Of a DNA stretch of 64,000 nucleotides, positions 47,463 through 54,982 are shown piece by piece; the first letter of the stretch is position 1, and every line of letters starts with the position of its first letter. This stretch comes from Nocardioides sp. Root190. Its GTDB lineage: Bacteria; Actinomycetota; Actinomycetes; Propionibacteriales; Nocardioidaceae. The notes under the pieces were generated by a model. The model saw nothing but the letters and a program-made list of their open reading frames with translations. It had not been told where the DNA came from and did not search any database. Where the stretch lies: NCBI RefSeq assembly GCF_001428565.1, contig NZ_LMIA01000014.1:100951-164950 (forward strand). Direction: 5' to 3'. A program made the position numbers and the translations under genes.

Positions 47463-49139
47463 TCAGCCGACGGCAACGACCATGAGCGCGGCCTCGCGCG
47501 CTGCGGAGGGATTCGCAGCCGCGAGAGCCGCGTTCGCCATTTCCCGGCACTGCTCCAGGCTCACTCCTGCGAGCCTCGCGCCCACCGGACGGACTGCTGC
47601 CGCGGCCATGGACAGGGACGTGATGCCGAGCCCGACCAGCACGCACGCGAGCAGCGGATCGGCAGCGGCCTCCCCGCACACCCCGACCGGCTTGCCGGCA
47701 CGCTGACCGGCGGCAGCGGTCAACGCGACCAGCTGCAGCACGGCGGGCTGCCACGGGTCCGTGAGGTGCGCGAGGTCGCTGGCCATGCGGTCGGCCGCCA
47801 TCGTGTACTGCGTGAGGTCGTTGGTGCCGATGGACAGGAAGTCGACCTCGGCGAGCATCCGGTCGGCCAGGAGCGCCGCGCTGGGCACCTCCACCATGAC
47901 GCCGGCGACCAGGCCGCGGGAGCGTACGGCGGCGGCGAAGTCGCGTGCCTCGTCGACCGTGGCGACCATCGGTGCCATCACCCAGGTCGAGGTGCCGGTG
48001 CGGTTCGCCGCGTCGGCGATCGCGTCGAGCTGCCGGTCGAGCAGGCCGTGGTCGGTGAAGGAGAGGCGCAGCCCGCGCACGCCGAGGGCGGGGTTCTCCT
48101 CGTCGGGATGGGTCGCGAACGCGATCGGCTTGTCGGAGCCCGCATCGAGCGTGCGCACCACCACGTGGCGGTCCTCGCCGTGGAACGGAGCCAGCACGCC
48201 TGCATAGAGGTCGGCCTGCTCCTCGACGCTCGGCTCGCTCTCGCGGTCCAGGAAGCTGAGCTCGGTGCGGAAGAGTCCGACGCCGCTGACCGGTCCGTCC
48301 GCGGCAGCGGTCGCGGAGGCGACGTCCGCGACGTTGGCCAGCAGCTTGACCGGGTGATCGTCGGAGGTACGGCCGGGGCCGCTCCAGCGCGCGAGTGCTG
48401 CGCGGTCGGTGACGTCCTGCTGGACCCGGGCGGCGGCCTCTGCGGCGTCGGGATCCAGCTGGACGGCCCCGGTCGCGCCGTCGACGAGCAGCGTCCGGCC
48501 CTCGGCCGCGGCCACGATCCCCGTCGCGCCGACGACGCACGGGATGCCCAGCTGGCGGGCGATGATCGCGGTGTGGCTGGTCGGTCCGCCGCGTTCGGTG
48601 ACCAGCGCGACGACCTGCTGCGGGTCGAGTCCGGCGGTGTCCGCCGGGGCCAGGTCGGTCGCGACCAGGACGACCGGTCCGGTGCCGAGCGAGACGCCCG
48701 GCTCGGGCTCGCCGACCAGGCGCGCCATCACCCGGGTGCGGATGTCGCGCAGGTCGGTCACCCGCTCGGCCATCAGTCCGCCCATGCCGGTGAACACGGT
48801 CACGAACTGCTCGACGGCGTGGTCCACCGCCGGGAGCAGGGTCTCGCCGGAGCGGAGGTTCTTGCGCACCGCGGAGCGCAGCCCTCGATCGGTCGCGAGT
48901 CCCGCGCTCGCGGTGAGGACGCCGGCCGTGGCGCCGTCGGCCGCGGCCGCCTTGGCGCGGAAGCCCTCGGCGACGGTGGCGACCGCTGCGTCGTACGCCG
49001 CGAGCGCCTGGTCGTCGTCGGCGTGTCCGCCGTCGCCGTACCTGCTGATCGCTTCGGGGGAGACGTCGGAGACGGTGACCCGGGCCGGCCCGAGGGCCAG
49101 GCCGGGGACGACCGGAGTGCCGTGGATCGTGGTGACCAT
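47463..49139 (-). CDS. ptsI: phosphoenolpyruvate-protein phosphotransferase (enzyme I)
   Basis: A 558-residue enzyme I of the phosphotransferase system, moving phosphate from PEP to HPr. The active-site His lies in GGPTSHTAIIARQLGIPCVVG, the PEP-binding region includes GVGLFRTELSFLDR, SIGTNDLTQYTMAADR and ALFRT-like motifs, and the C-terminal active Cys is in VGVCGEAAADP. The ATG at 49139 was preferred because TAGCGT lies six bases upstream; a GTG at 49145 adds two residues. It is divergent from the fruR-fruK-fruA-ptsH operon, completing a full PTS at one locus. Confidence 0.95.
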   Translation of the reverse strand: MVTTIHGTPVVPGLALGPARVTVSDVSPEAISRYGDGGHADDDQALAAYDAAVATVAEGFRAKAAAADGATAGVLTASAGLATDRGLRSAVRKNLRSGETLLPAVDHAVEQFVTVFTGMGGLMAERVTDLRDIRTRVMARLVGEPEPGVSLGTGPVVLVATDLAPADTAGLDPQQVVALVTERGGPTSHTAIIARQLGIPCVVGATGIVAAAEGRTLLVDGATGAVQLDPDAAEAAARVQQDVTDRAALARWSGPGRTSDDHPVKLLANVADVASATAAADGPVSGVGLFRTELSFLDRESEPSVEEQADLYAGVLAPFHGEDRHVVVRTLDAGSDKPIAFATHPDEENPALGVRGLRLSFTDHGLLDRQLDAIADAANRTGTSTWVMAPMVATVDEARDFAAAVRSRGLVAGVMVEVPSAALLADRMLAEVDFLSIGTNDLTQYTMAADRMASDLAHLTDPWQPAVLQLVALTAAAGQRAGKPVGVCGEAAADPLLACVLVGLGITSLSMAAAAVRPVGARLAGVSLEQCREMANAALAAANPSAAREAALMVVAVG

Positions 49140-49145
49140 GCTCAC

Positions 49146-49151
49146 ACGCTA
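49146..49151 (-). promoter_or_regulatory. -10 box of leaderless ptsI transcript
   Basis: TAGCGT on the minus strand, six bases before the ATG at 49139. Confidence 0.55.
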
Positions 49152-49164
49152 ACCGGCCCGGGCC

Positions 49165-49193
49165 TTGACAAGCAACACAAACGGGCATAAAAC
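49165..49193 (+). promoter_or_regulatory. promoter of the fruR-fruK-fruA-ptsH operon
   Basis: TTGACA (49165-49170), a 17-base spacer and TAAAAC (49188-49193). The spacer and -10 region hold AAC/CAA-rich elements that may be DeoR-type operator half-sites. The segment is noticeably AT-richer than its surroundings. The ribosome binding site GGGAGG lies within GTGAGGGAGGTCAC at 49211-49224. Confidence 0.7.
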
Positions 49194-49224
49194 AACATGA
49201 ACACAGATTCGTGAGGGAGGTCAC

Positions 49225-49992
49225 ATGTACGCGGAAGAGCGTCAGCAGGCCATTGGTCGGCAGGTCGCGGCACAGGGCCGCATGTCGGTCGCCGAGATCG
49301 CCGAGCGCTTCGACGTGACCACCGAGACGGTACGCCGTGACCTCACTGCTCTGGAACGCCTGGGCCTGCTGCGGCGGGTCCACGGTGGTGCGGTGCCGGC
49401 CTCCGCGCTCTCCACCCTGGAGCCGGGGCTGCTGGAGCGCGACGCGGCCAACACCGAGGCCAAGTCCCGCATCGCCCGGGCGGCGCTCGACCAGCTGCCG
49501 CCCCCGGGGGCGTCCGTGCTCCTCGACGCGGGCAGCACGACCGGCCTCCTGGCCGACGTGCTGCCCGGGTCGCACCGCCTGGTCGTGTTCACCCACAGCG
49601 TCTCCATCGCGGCCCGGTTGGCCGGCAACGCCGGCATCGAGCTGCACCTGCTGCCCGGACGGGTCCGGCCGCACACCCACGCGGCCGTCGGCGCCGCCAC
49701 CGTCGCCGCTGTCGGCACGCTGCGCGTGGACCTGGCCTTCGTGGGCGCCAACGGACTCAGTGCCGGCCACGGCCTCTCGACCCCGGACAGCGAGGAGGCC
49801 GCGACCAAGCGGTCCTTCGTGCTCGCCGCGGAACGCGTCGTCGCCCTGGTCGACTCCTCCAAGGTGGGCGTCGAGAGCGCCGTGCGCTTCGCGGGTCTCG
49901 ACGAGGTGGACGCCCTGGTCACCGATGACGCGATCAGCGCGTCCGACCGCTCGACCTTCGTCAGGGCGGGCATGGAGGTGGTGTCGGCATGA
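49225..49992 (+). CDS. fruR: DeoR family regulator of fructose utilisation
   Basis: A 255-residue DeoR-type repressor. The N-terminal helix-turn-helix reads MSVAEIAERFDVTTETVRRDLTALERLGLLRRVHGGAV, and the C-terminal sugar-phosphate sensor domain contains LLDAGSTTGLLAD and SVRFAGL-type motifs. By position it should respond to fructose 1-phosphate or fructose 1,6-bisphosphate and control its own operon and perhaps ptsI. Its stop codon overlaps the fruK start by four bases (ATGA). Confidence 0.93.
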   Translation: MYAEERQQAIGRQVAAQGRMSVAEIAERFDVTTETVRRDLTALERLGLLRRVHGGAVPASALSTLEPGLLERDAANTEAKSRIARAALDQLPPPGASVLLDAGSTTGLLADVLPGSHRLVVFTHSVSIAARLAGNAGIELHLLPGRVRPHTHAAVGAATVAAVGTLRVDLAFVGANGLSAGHGLSTPDSEEAATKRSFVLAAERVVALVDSSKVGVESAVRFAGLDEVDALVTDDAISASDRSTFVRAGMEVVSA

Positions 49993-50978
49993 TCCTCACC
50001 GTCACGCCCAACCCCAGCATCGACCGCACCGTCGTCCTGCCCGAGGCCCTGCAGCGGGGCGAGGTCCAGCGCATCGCGGACGTGCTCGACCAGCCCGGGG
50101 GAAAGGGTGTCAACATCTCCCGCGCCTGCGTCGTCGCCGGCATCGCCACCTGCGCCGTGCTCCCCGCAGCCTCCGACGACCCCTTCCTGCGTGAGCTCGA
50201 CGACCTCGGGGTGCCCCACGACGCCGTACCCCCAGCCGGTCCGATGCGTGTCAACCTGACCCTGACCGAGCCCGACGGCACCACCACCAAGCTCAACGCG
50301 CCCGGAGCCACCGTCGCTGCCGCCGACCTCGACCAGCTCGCCCAGCGCGTGCTCGCCCGCGCCGACGACGGCTGGGTGGTGCTCGCGGGTTCGCTCCCAC
50401 CCGGTGCGCCCGTCGACTGGTACGCCGACCTGGCTGCGCTGCTGCGTGCCGCCGGCCGACGGGTCGCGGTCGACACGAGCGATGCCGCCCTCGCGGCCGT
50501 GGTGCGTGCCCTCGAGCCCGGCCGCGCCCCGTCCCTGCTCAAGCCGAACGCCGAGGAGCTCGCCTCCGTCGTCGGCGCGGACGTCGCCGACCTCGAGCGC
50601 GATCCCGGGCAGGTCGTCGCGGCTGCGCGCAGCCTGGTCGACCGGGGTGTCGGTGCGGTGCTGGCGACCCTCGGCGGAGCCGGAGCGGTCCTCGTCGACG
50701 CCACCGGTGCATGGCACGCCACCGCGCCGCCGACCCGGGTCGTGAGCACCGTCGGTGCCGGCGACAGCAGCCTCTTCGGCTACCTCGCCGCCGATCTCCG
50801 GGGCGAGCCTGCGTCCGCACGGCTGGCCTGCGCGGTCGCCCACGGCAGTGCCGCTGCCGGTCTCCCGGGCACCACGGTGCCCGGTCCGCACGACGTACGG
50901 ATCCACGACGTACGGGTCCGCACCCTCGACTCCACGAGCCCCGCCACCCACGAAGGAGATCCCTCATGGCAGAGCTGA
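49989..50978 (+). CDS. fruK: 1-phosphofructokinase
   Basis: A 329-residue PfkB-family kinase that converts fructose 1-phosphate into fructose 1,6-bisphosphate. ILTVTPNPSIDRTV and the GGKGVNISRA signature are at the N-terminus; the catalytic GAGDSSLFGYLA and anion hole lie near the C-terminus. The residue in the DTS motif (VAVDTSDAAL) and KPNAEEL block are typical of FruK. The fruA ribosome binding site and start codon are inside its last codons, giving a 13-base overlap. The C-terminal 25 residues look poorly conserved. Confidence 0.95.
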   Translation: MILTVTPNPSIDRTVVLPEALQRGEVQRIADVLDQPGGKGVNISRACVVAGIATCAVLPAASDDPFLRELDDLGVPHDAVPPAGPMRVNLTLTEPDGTTTKLNAPGATVAAADLDQLAQRVLARADDGWVVLAGSLPPGAPVDWYADLAALLRAAGRRVAVDTSDAALAAVVRALEPGRAPSLLKPNAEELASVVGADVADLERDPGQVVAAARSLVDRGVGAVLATLGGAGAVLVDATGAWHATAPPTRVVSTVGAGDSSLFGYLAADLRGEPASARLACAVAHGSAAAGLPGTTVPGPHDVRIHDVRVRTLDSTSPATHEGDPSWQS

Positions 50979-53029
50979 TGACCACCACCCTGGTCAGCCT
51001 CGACGACCACCTCGGCACCGACAAGGACGCCGTCATCGCGGCCCTCGCCGATCGCGTCACCGCGGCCGGTCGGGCCACCGACGTCGACCAGCTCCGGGCG
51101 GACCTCTCCGCCCGGGAGGCGAAGTCGTCGACGGGGATGAAGAACGGCATCGCCATCCCGCACTGCCGTTCGGTCGCCGTCACCGAGCCGACCCTGGCCT
51201 TCGCCCGGCTCGCGCCGGGTGTCGACTTCGGGGCGAAGGACGGGGCGGCCGACCTGGTCTTCCTGATCGCCGCCCCCGAGGGCGGTGGCAACGCCCACCT
51301 CCAGATCCTCGCGAAGCTCGCGCGCTCCCTGGTCAAGGCCGAGTTCACCGACGCGCTGCGCTCGGCGAGCACCCCCGAGGAGGTCGTCGCCATCGTGCGC
51401 GCCGCCGTGACCCCTCCGGCCGACGCAGCGCCGTCGCCGGCCGAGGAGCCGGTGAGCGAGACGCCCGCGGTACGCCGTCGCCTGGTCGCCGTCACGTCCT
51501 GCCCGACCGGTATCGCGCACACCTACATGGCCGCGGAGGCCCTCGAGGCTGCGGCAGCGCGGGCCGGCGTGGACATCGCCGTCGAGACCCAGGGCTCTGC
51601 CGGGGCCAAGCCGCTCGCGCAGGCCACGATCGATGCCGCCGACGCCGTCGTCTTCGCGACCGACGTGGGTGTGCGGGACAAGCACCGCTTCGCGGGCAAG
51701 CCCGTCGTCGCGTCCGGCGTGAAGCGTCCGATCGACGACGGCGACGCCGTCATCGCCGACGCACTGCGCGCGATCACGGACCCGCGCGCCAAGCGGGTCG
51801 AGGGCACGGCGGGGGCCGCTGCGGCCGCCGACGACGGGGGAGCGGGGGAGTCCTGGGGGGCCCGCGCCCGCCGGGTGCTGATGACCGGTGTGTCCTACAT
51901 GATCCCGTTCGTCGCCGCGGGCGGGCTGCTCATCGCACTCGGCTTCCTGCTCGGCGGCTACGACAGCGCCAACGTCGCCGGCGACATCCTCGTCCAGCAC
52001 AGCCTCTTCGACCCGCCGTCGCCGTCGGCGTACGGCCTGGACCACGTCGCCTTCGGGTCGGGCGTGATGCTCTACCTCGGCGTGCTGCTGTTCGTGATCG
52101 GGAAGGCGGCCTTTGCGCTGTTCGTCCCGGCCCTGGCGGGCTACATCGCCTACGCGATCGCCGACCGTCCCGGCCTGGCGCCCGGCTTCATCATGGGAGC
52201 GCTGGCCACCAACATCGTCGGCTTCGCCGCCGAGGACGGCACCACCGCACCCCAGACGGGATTCATCGGCGCGATCGTCGGTGGCGTGCTCGCCGGTGTC
52301 ATCGCCCTGTGGGTCTCGCGTCGCACGGTGCCGACCTGGGCCCGCGGCCTGATGCCCGTGCTCGTCGTCCCGCTCGTCACCAGCATCGTCGCCGGACTCG
52401 CCATGCTCCTCCTGCTCGGACGCCCGATCACCTGGCTGATGGAGCGCCTCAACGACGGCCTCGACGGCATGAGCGGGTCCAACGCGGTCATCCTCGGCGT
52501 GGTGCTCGGCATGATGATGGCCTTCGACATGGGCGGTCCGCTCAACAAGGTCGCCTACAGCTTCGCGGTCGTGGGCATCGGTGGCGCGAGCCTGGCCAGC
52601 GACGCACCGGAGCTGAAGATCATGGCGGCGGTCATGCTCGCCGGGATGGTCCCGCCCCTGGCCATGGCGCTGGCCACGGTCCTCCGGCCGGCACTGTTCA
52701 CCCCGTCCGAGCGGGAGAACGGCAAGGCCGCCTGGCTGCTCGGCGCCTCCTTCATCTCCGAGGGCGCGATCCCGTTCGCTGCCGCCGACCCGTTGCGGGT
52801 CATCCCGTCGGTCGTCCTGGGCAGTGCCGTGACCGGTGGCCTGGCCGAGGCGCTCGACGTCAGCCTGCGCGCGCCGCACGGCGGCATCTTCGTGCTGTTC
52901 GCCGTCGACGGTGTGGTGGGCTTCTTCATCGCCCTCGTCGCCGGTGTGGCCGTGGCCGCCGCCACGGTCGTCGCCCTCAAGTCCATGGGGCGTCCGGTGC
53001 CGGTCGAGCCCGAGCTCGCCTCCGTCTGA
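50966..53029 (+). CDS. fruA: PTS fructose-specific enzyme IIABC
   Basis: A 687-residue single-chain fructose permease. IIA occupies about residues 1-150 with the phospho-His H66 in GIAIPHCRS; IIB about 170-270 with phospho-Cys C179 in VTSCPTGIAHTYMAAEAL; IIC is the remaining membrane domain starting RVLMTGVSYMIPFVAAGGLLIALGF and including FDMGGPLNK and ISEGAIPFAAADP. The order A-B-C is typical of actinobacterial FruA. It imports fructose as fructose 1-phosphate. AAGGAGA precedes the ATG. An Ala/Pro-rich linker joins IIA and IIB. Confidence 0.96.
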   Translation: MAELMTTTLVSLDDHLGTDKDAVIAALADRVTAAGRATDVDQLRADLSAREAKSSTGMKNGIAIPHCRSVAVTEPTLAFARLAPGVDFGAKDGAADLVFLIAAPEGGGNAHLQILAKLARSLVKAEFTDALRSASTPEEVVAIVRAAVTPPADAAPSPAEEPVSETPAVRRRLVAVTSCPTGIAHTYMAAEALEAAAARAGVDIAVETQGSAGAKPLAQATIDAADAVVFATDVGVRDKHRFAGKPVVASGVKRPIDDGDAVIADALRAITDPRAKRVEGTAGAAAAADDGGAGESWGARARRVLMTGVSYMIPFVAAGGLLIALGFLLGGYDSANVAGDILVQHSLFDPPSPSAYGLDHVAFGSGVMLYLGVLLFVIGKAAFALFVPALAGYIAYAIADRPGLAPGFIMGALATNIVGFAAEDGTTAPQTGFIGAIVGGVLAGVIALWVSRRTVPTWARGLMPVLVVPLVTSIVAGLAMLLLLGRPITWLMERLNDGLDGMSGSNAVILGVVLGMMMAFDMGGPLNKVAYSFAVVGIGGASLASDAPELKIMAAVMLAGMVPPLAMALATVLRPALFTPSERENGKAAWLLGASFISEGAIPFAAADPLRVIPSVVLGSAVTGGLAEALDVSLRAPHGGIFVLFAVDGVVGFFIALVAGVAVAAATVVALKSMGRPVPVEPELASV

Positions 53030-53064
53030 TCCCGTCCCTGCAGCTCCATCGAGAGGAACCATCC

Positions 53065-53325
53065 ATGCACACCGTGACCGTCACCGTCGGCTCCGCCGTC
53101 GGCCTGCACGCCCGTCCCGCCGCGATCATCTCCGAGGCAGCCGAGGAGCTCGGCTCCGAGGTCCTGATCGCGATCCCCGGCGACGAGGGCGTCGACGCCA
53201 GCTCGGCGCTGATGATCATGACGCTGGGCGCCGGGAACGGCGACCGGGTCGAGGTGTCCGGCGAGGTCGAGAGCGACGTGGCGGCGATCGCCGCGCTGGT
53301 CGAGCAGGACCTCGACGCCGAGTAG
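53065..53325 (+). CDS. ptsH: phosphocarrier protein HPr
   Basis: An 86-residue HPr. The phospho-accepting His is H15 in AVGLHARPAA, and the region corresponding to Ser46 is present in GVDASSALMIMTLGA. It receives phosphate from PtsI and passes it to FruA IIA. No HprK was seen in the window. GAGAGGAACC precedes the ATG. The gene ends the fructose operon, followed by two hairpin-forming palindromes. Confidence 0.96.
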   Translation: MHTVTVTVGSAVGLHARPAAIISEAAEELGSEVLIAIPGDEGVDASSALMIMTLGAGNGDRVEVSGEVESDVAAIAALVEQDLDAE

Positions 53326-53332
53326 CCGGACC

Positions 53333-53354
53333 TGCGGTTTGGTCCCAAACCGCA
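53333..53354. repeat. palindrome copy 1 between ptsH and the convergent gene
   Basis: Arms TGCGGTTTGG and CCAAACCGCA with a TC loop. A second copy with the same arms and a GA loop follows at 53374-53395. Likely a terminator hairpin. Confidence 0.8.
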
Positions 53355-53364
53355 TGCTGCGGGG

Positions 53365-53404
53365 CCGAATTGCTGCGGTTTGGGACCAAACCGCATCAAT
53401 TCGG
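53365..53404. terminator. palindrome copy 2, 19-bp near-perfect stem
   Basis: CCGAATTG, one mismatched pair, then arms TGCGGTTTGG and CCAAACCGCA around GA, closed by CAATTCGG. It lies just before the stop codon of the convergent gene at 53414. Confidence 0.8.
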
Positions 53405-53413
53405 AACCAGACG

Positions 53414-54019
53414 TCAGTCGAACGCCAGCCGGAAGCCCGCCATCCGGAACGACCCGAGCTGCCGGGCCTGGTTCATGAAGCCCAGCGGACCCTCGCTCGC
53501 GAAGGACCAACGGGCGCGGCAGGGGAGTGCCTTGGCGTTGCCCTTCATGACCACGTCTGCCGTCTCCGGGTGCTCGGCGATGCCGGGCTGCTCGACGAGG
53601 CCGGTGAAGGGCACGCGTACGGCGGCGCGGGACACGTCGGTGAAGTGCGCCTCTGCGATCGGGCGGCGCTCGTAGGTCGCCGTCCAGTCGGTCGAGGTCA
53701 CCGGACCACGGAAGCTGCTGTCCATGTCGAAGTCGCAGAGCTGCTTCGGGATCGCCCACAGCTCGCGACCGCCGGCCTGCGAGATCTCGGAGTCGACCCA
53801 GATGTCGGTGATGGAGACCGCGCCCTTGCCGGCGCGGTTCTTCGTCGTCCGGGCCACCAGGAGCTCGTGGTAGGTCAGCGGGCTCGGGTCGTCGTAGGAC
53901 ACGAGCGCCACGCCGTAGTTGCCGGCCGGGTGCCGCTCGTCGACGTCCTCGCGCAGGCGGAAGACCGAGAGCCAGAGCGACCCGTGCATGTGCCACGGTG
54001 CCGGGGGGTAGGACGTCAT
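53414..54019 (-). CDS. acetoacetate decarboxylase family protein
   Basis: A 201-residue protein resembling the acetoacetate decarboxylase fold. The opening TSYPPAPWHMHGSLWLSVFRL and the segments YHELLVARTTKNRAGKGAVSITDIWVDSEISQAGGRELWAIPKQL are typical of actinobacterial ADC-superfamily members. I cannot confirm the Schiff-base Lys of true acetoacetate decarboxylases, so the reaction is open. Its start overlaps the upstream gene by four bases. Confidence 0.75.
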   Translation of the reverse strand: MTSYPPAPWHMHGSLWLSVFRLREDVDERHPAGNYGVALVSYDDPSPLTYHELLVARTTKNRAGKGAVSITDIWVDSEISQAGGRELWAIPKQLCDFDMDSSFRGPVTSTDWTATYERRPIAEAHFTDVSRAAVRVPFTGLVEQPGIAEHPETADVVMKGNAKALPCRARWSFASEGPLGFMNQARQLGSFRMAGFRLAFD

Positions 54020-54705
54020 TCCTGTGCTCCGCTCGTGCCCGTGCCGTCCTCGACGAACAGCTGGGCGGTGTGTTCGATCTCGGCCTCCAAGGCGGCCGGA
54101 AGTCCGTCGGTGAGCTCGTCCGCGATCGGGCTGCTCTCGCGCGGCCCGAGGCCGGCCGCAGCACGCTCGATCGCCGCGCCCACGTCGATCAGCGTGGCGG
54201 CGCGGACGTAGGGCTGGGTGAGCTCGCGGGCGACGTACTTCGCCACGAACCGGCGCAGCTCGCCCTCGACGTTGGCGGCCTTGCTGGTCAGTGAGGCGCG
54301 CAGTCCCTGGGCCTTGAGCCGCACGGTCACCTGGGCGGCCTGCGGCGGCGTCACCTCGAGCTCGATCGCGAGGTCGTCGCGCGCGTGGGCACTGATCACC
54401 AGGGGCAGGGTGATGTCGGCGTCGAAGTTCTGCTTGTCCATGCCGAGGTCGATGCTGAATTTCAGCGCGACCGGCAGGTCGACGTGGAACGTGACCGGCT
54501 CGCCGCCGACCCGCTGGCCGGTCGCGGTGCCGATCTGACCGGTCGCCCTCACCTTGGCGATGCGACCGGGGCCGACACCGATCGGGCCGACGTCGATCGG
54601 CCGCCCGGACAGCACGTTCACGCCCGCCAGCACCCGTTCGGCCGTGACGGCCGAGGCGAAGAACCGCTCGCCCCAGGCTGCGTAGTCGATGTGTCCCTCG
54701 CTCAC
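54016..54705 (-). CDS. conserved actinobacterial protein of unknown function
   Basis: A 229-residue protein without signal peptide or membrane helix. The middle reads as a beta-rich domain (VTFHVDLPVALKFSIDLGMDKQNFDADITLPLVISAHARDDLAIELEV), possibly lipid-binding, followed by a helical C-terminus. I recognise it only as a conserved hypothetical type. It is coupled by a four-base overlap to the acetoacetate-decarboxylase-family gene, so the two probably act together. The transcript is predicted leaderless. Confidence 0.7.
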   Translation of the reverse strand: MSEGHIDYAAWGERFFASAVTAERVLAGVNVLSGRPIDVGPIGVGPGRIAKVRATGQIGTATGQRVGGEPVTFHVDLPVALKFSIDLGMDKQNFDADITLPLVISAHARDDLAIELEVTPPQAAQVTVRLKAQGLRASLTSKAANVEGELRRFVAKYVARELTQPYVRAATLIDVGAAIERAAAGLGPRESSPIADELTDGLPAALEAEIEHTAQLFVEDGTGTSGAQE

Positions 54706-54712
54706 CGGGCAG

Positions 54713-54718
54713 ACACTA
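54713..54718 (-). promoter_or_regulatory. -10 box of leaderless transcript
   Basis: TAGTGT on the minus strand, seven bases before the GTG at 54705. Confidence 0.55.
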
Positions 54719-54744
54719 GTGGTCAGCGCGTCCGGAGACGCGGA

Positions 54745-54782
54745 ACGGGCCCCGGAGGGGAGTGATCTCCTCCGGGGCCCGT
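54745..54782 (-). terminator. hairpin terminator of the kgd-DUF6104 operon
   Basis: Perfect 14-bp arms ACGGGCCCCGGAGG and CCTCCGGGGCCCGT, 22 bases beyond the DUF6104 stop codon. Confidence 0.85.
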
Positions 54783-54804
54783 CGCGGTGGTGCTCGAGTG
54801 GCGC

Positions 54805-54981
54805 TCAGTCCTCCGGGTCGTCGAGCCGGGCCAGCCAGGTGGCGAAGCGCTCGATCGGGACCTCGAAGTCCGGGTGGATGTCGACGAACTCGCTCAACCG
54901 CTCGCTGAGCCACGCCAGGGTGACCTCGTCGTCACCTCGGCGCTTCTCGAGCTCCTCGATCCCTCGGTCGGTGAAGTACAT
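54805..54981 (-). CDS. DUF6104-type small protein downstream of kgd
   Basis: A 58-residue acidic protein starting MYFTDRGIEELEKRRG and ending ARLDDPED. Its ATG comes one base after the kgd stop codon (TGAGATG), so it is translationally coupled. Small proteins of this type follow kgd in many actinobacteria and are annotated only as DUF6104; a role as a Kgd partner is inferred from linkage. The frame is complete with normal codon use. Confidence 0.82.
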   Translation of the reverse strand: MYFTDRGIEELEKRRGDDEVTLAWLSERLSEFVDIHPDFEVPIERFATWLARLDDPED

Positions 54982-54982
54982 C

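Noticed and set aside
49211..49224. GTGAGGGAGGTCAC as a CRP-like site before fruR
   Set aside because: The centre is the Shine-Dalgarno sequence GGGAGG directly before the ATG, so the symmetry may be accidental; it is left as a remark in the fru promoter entry.
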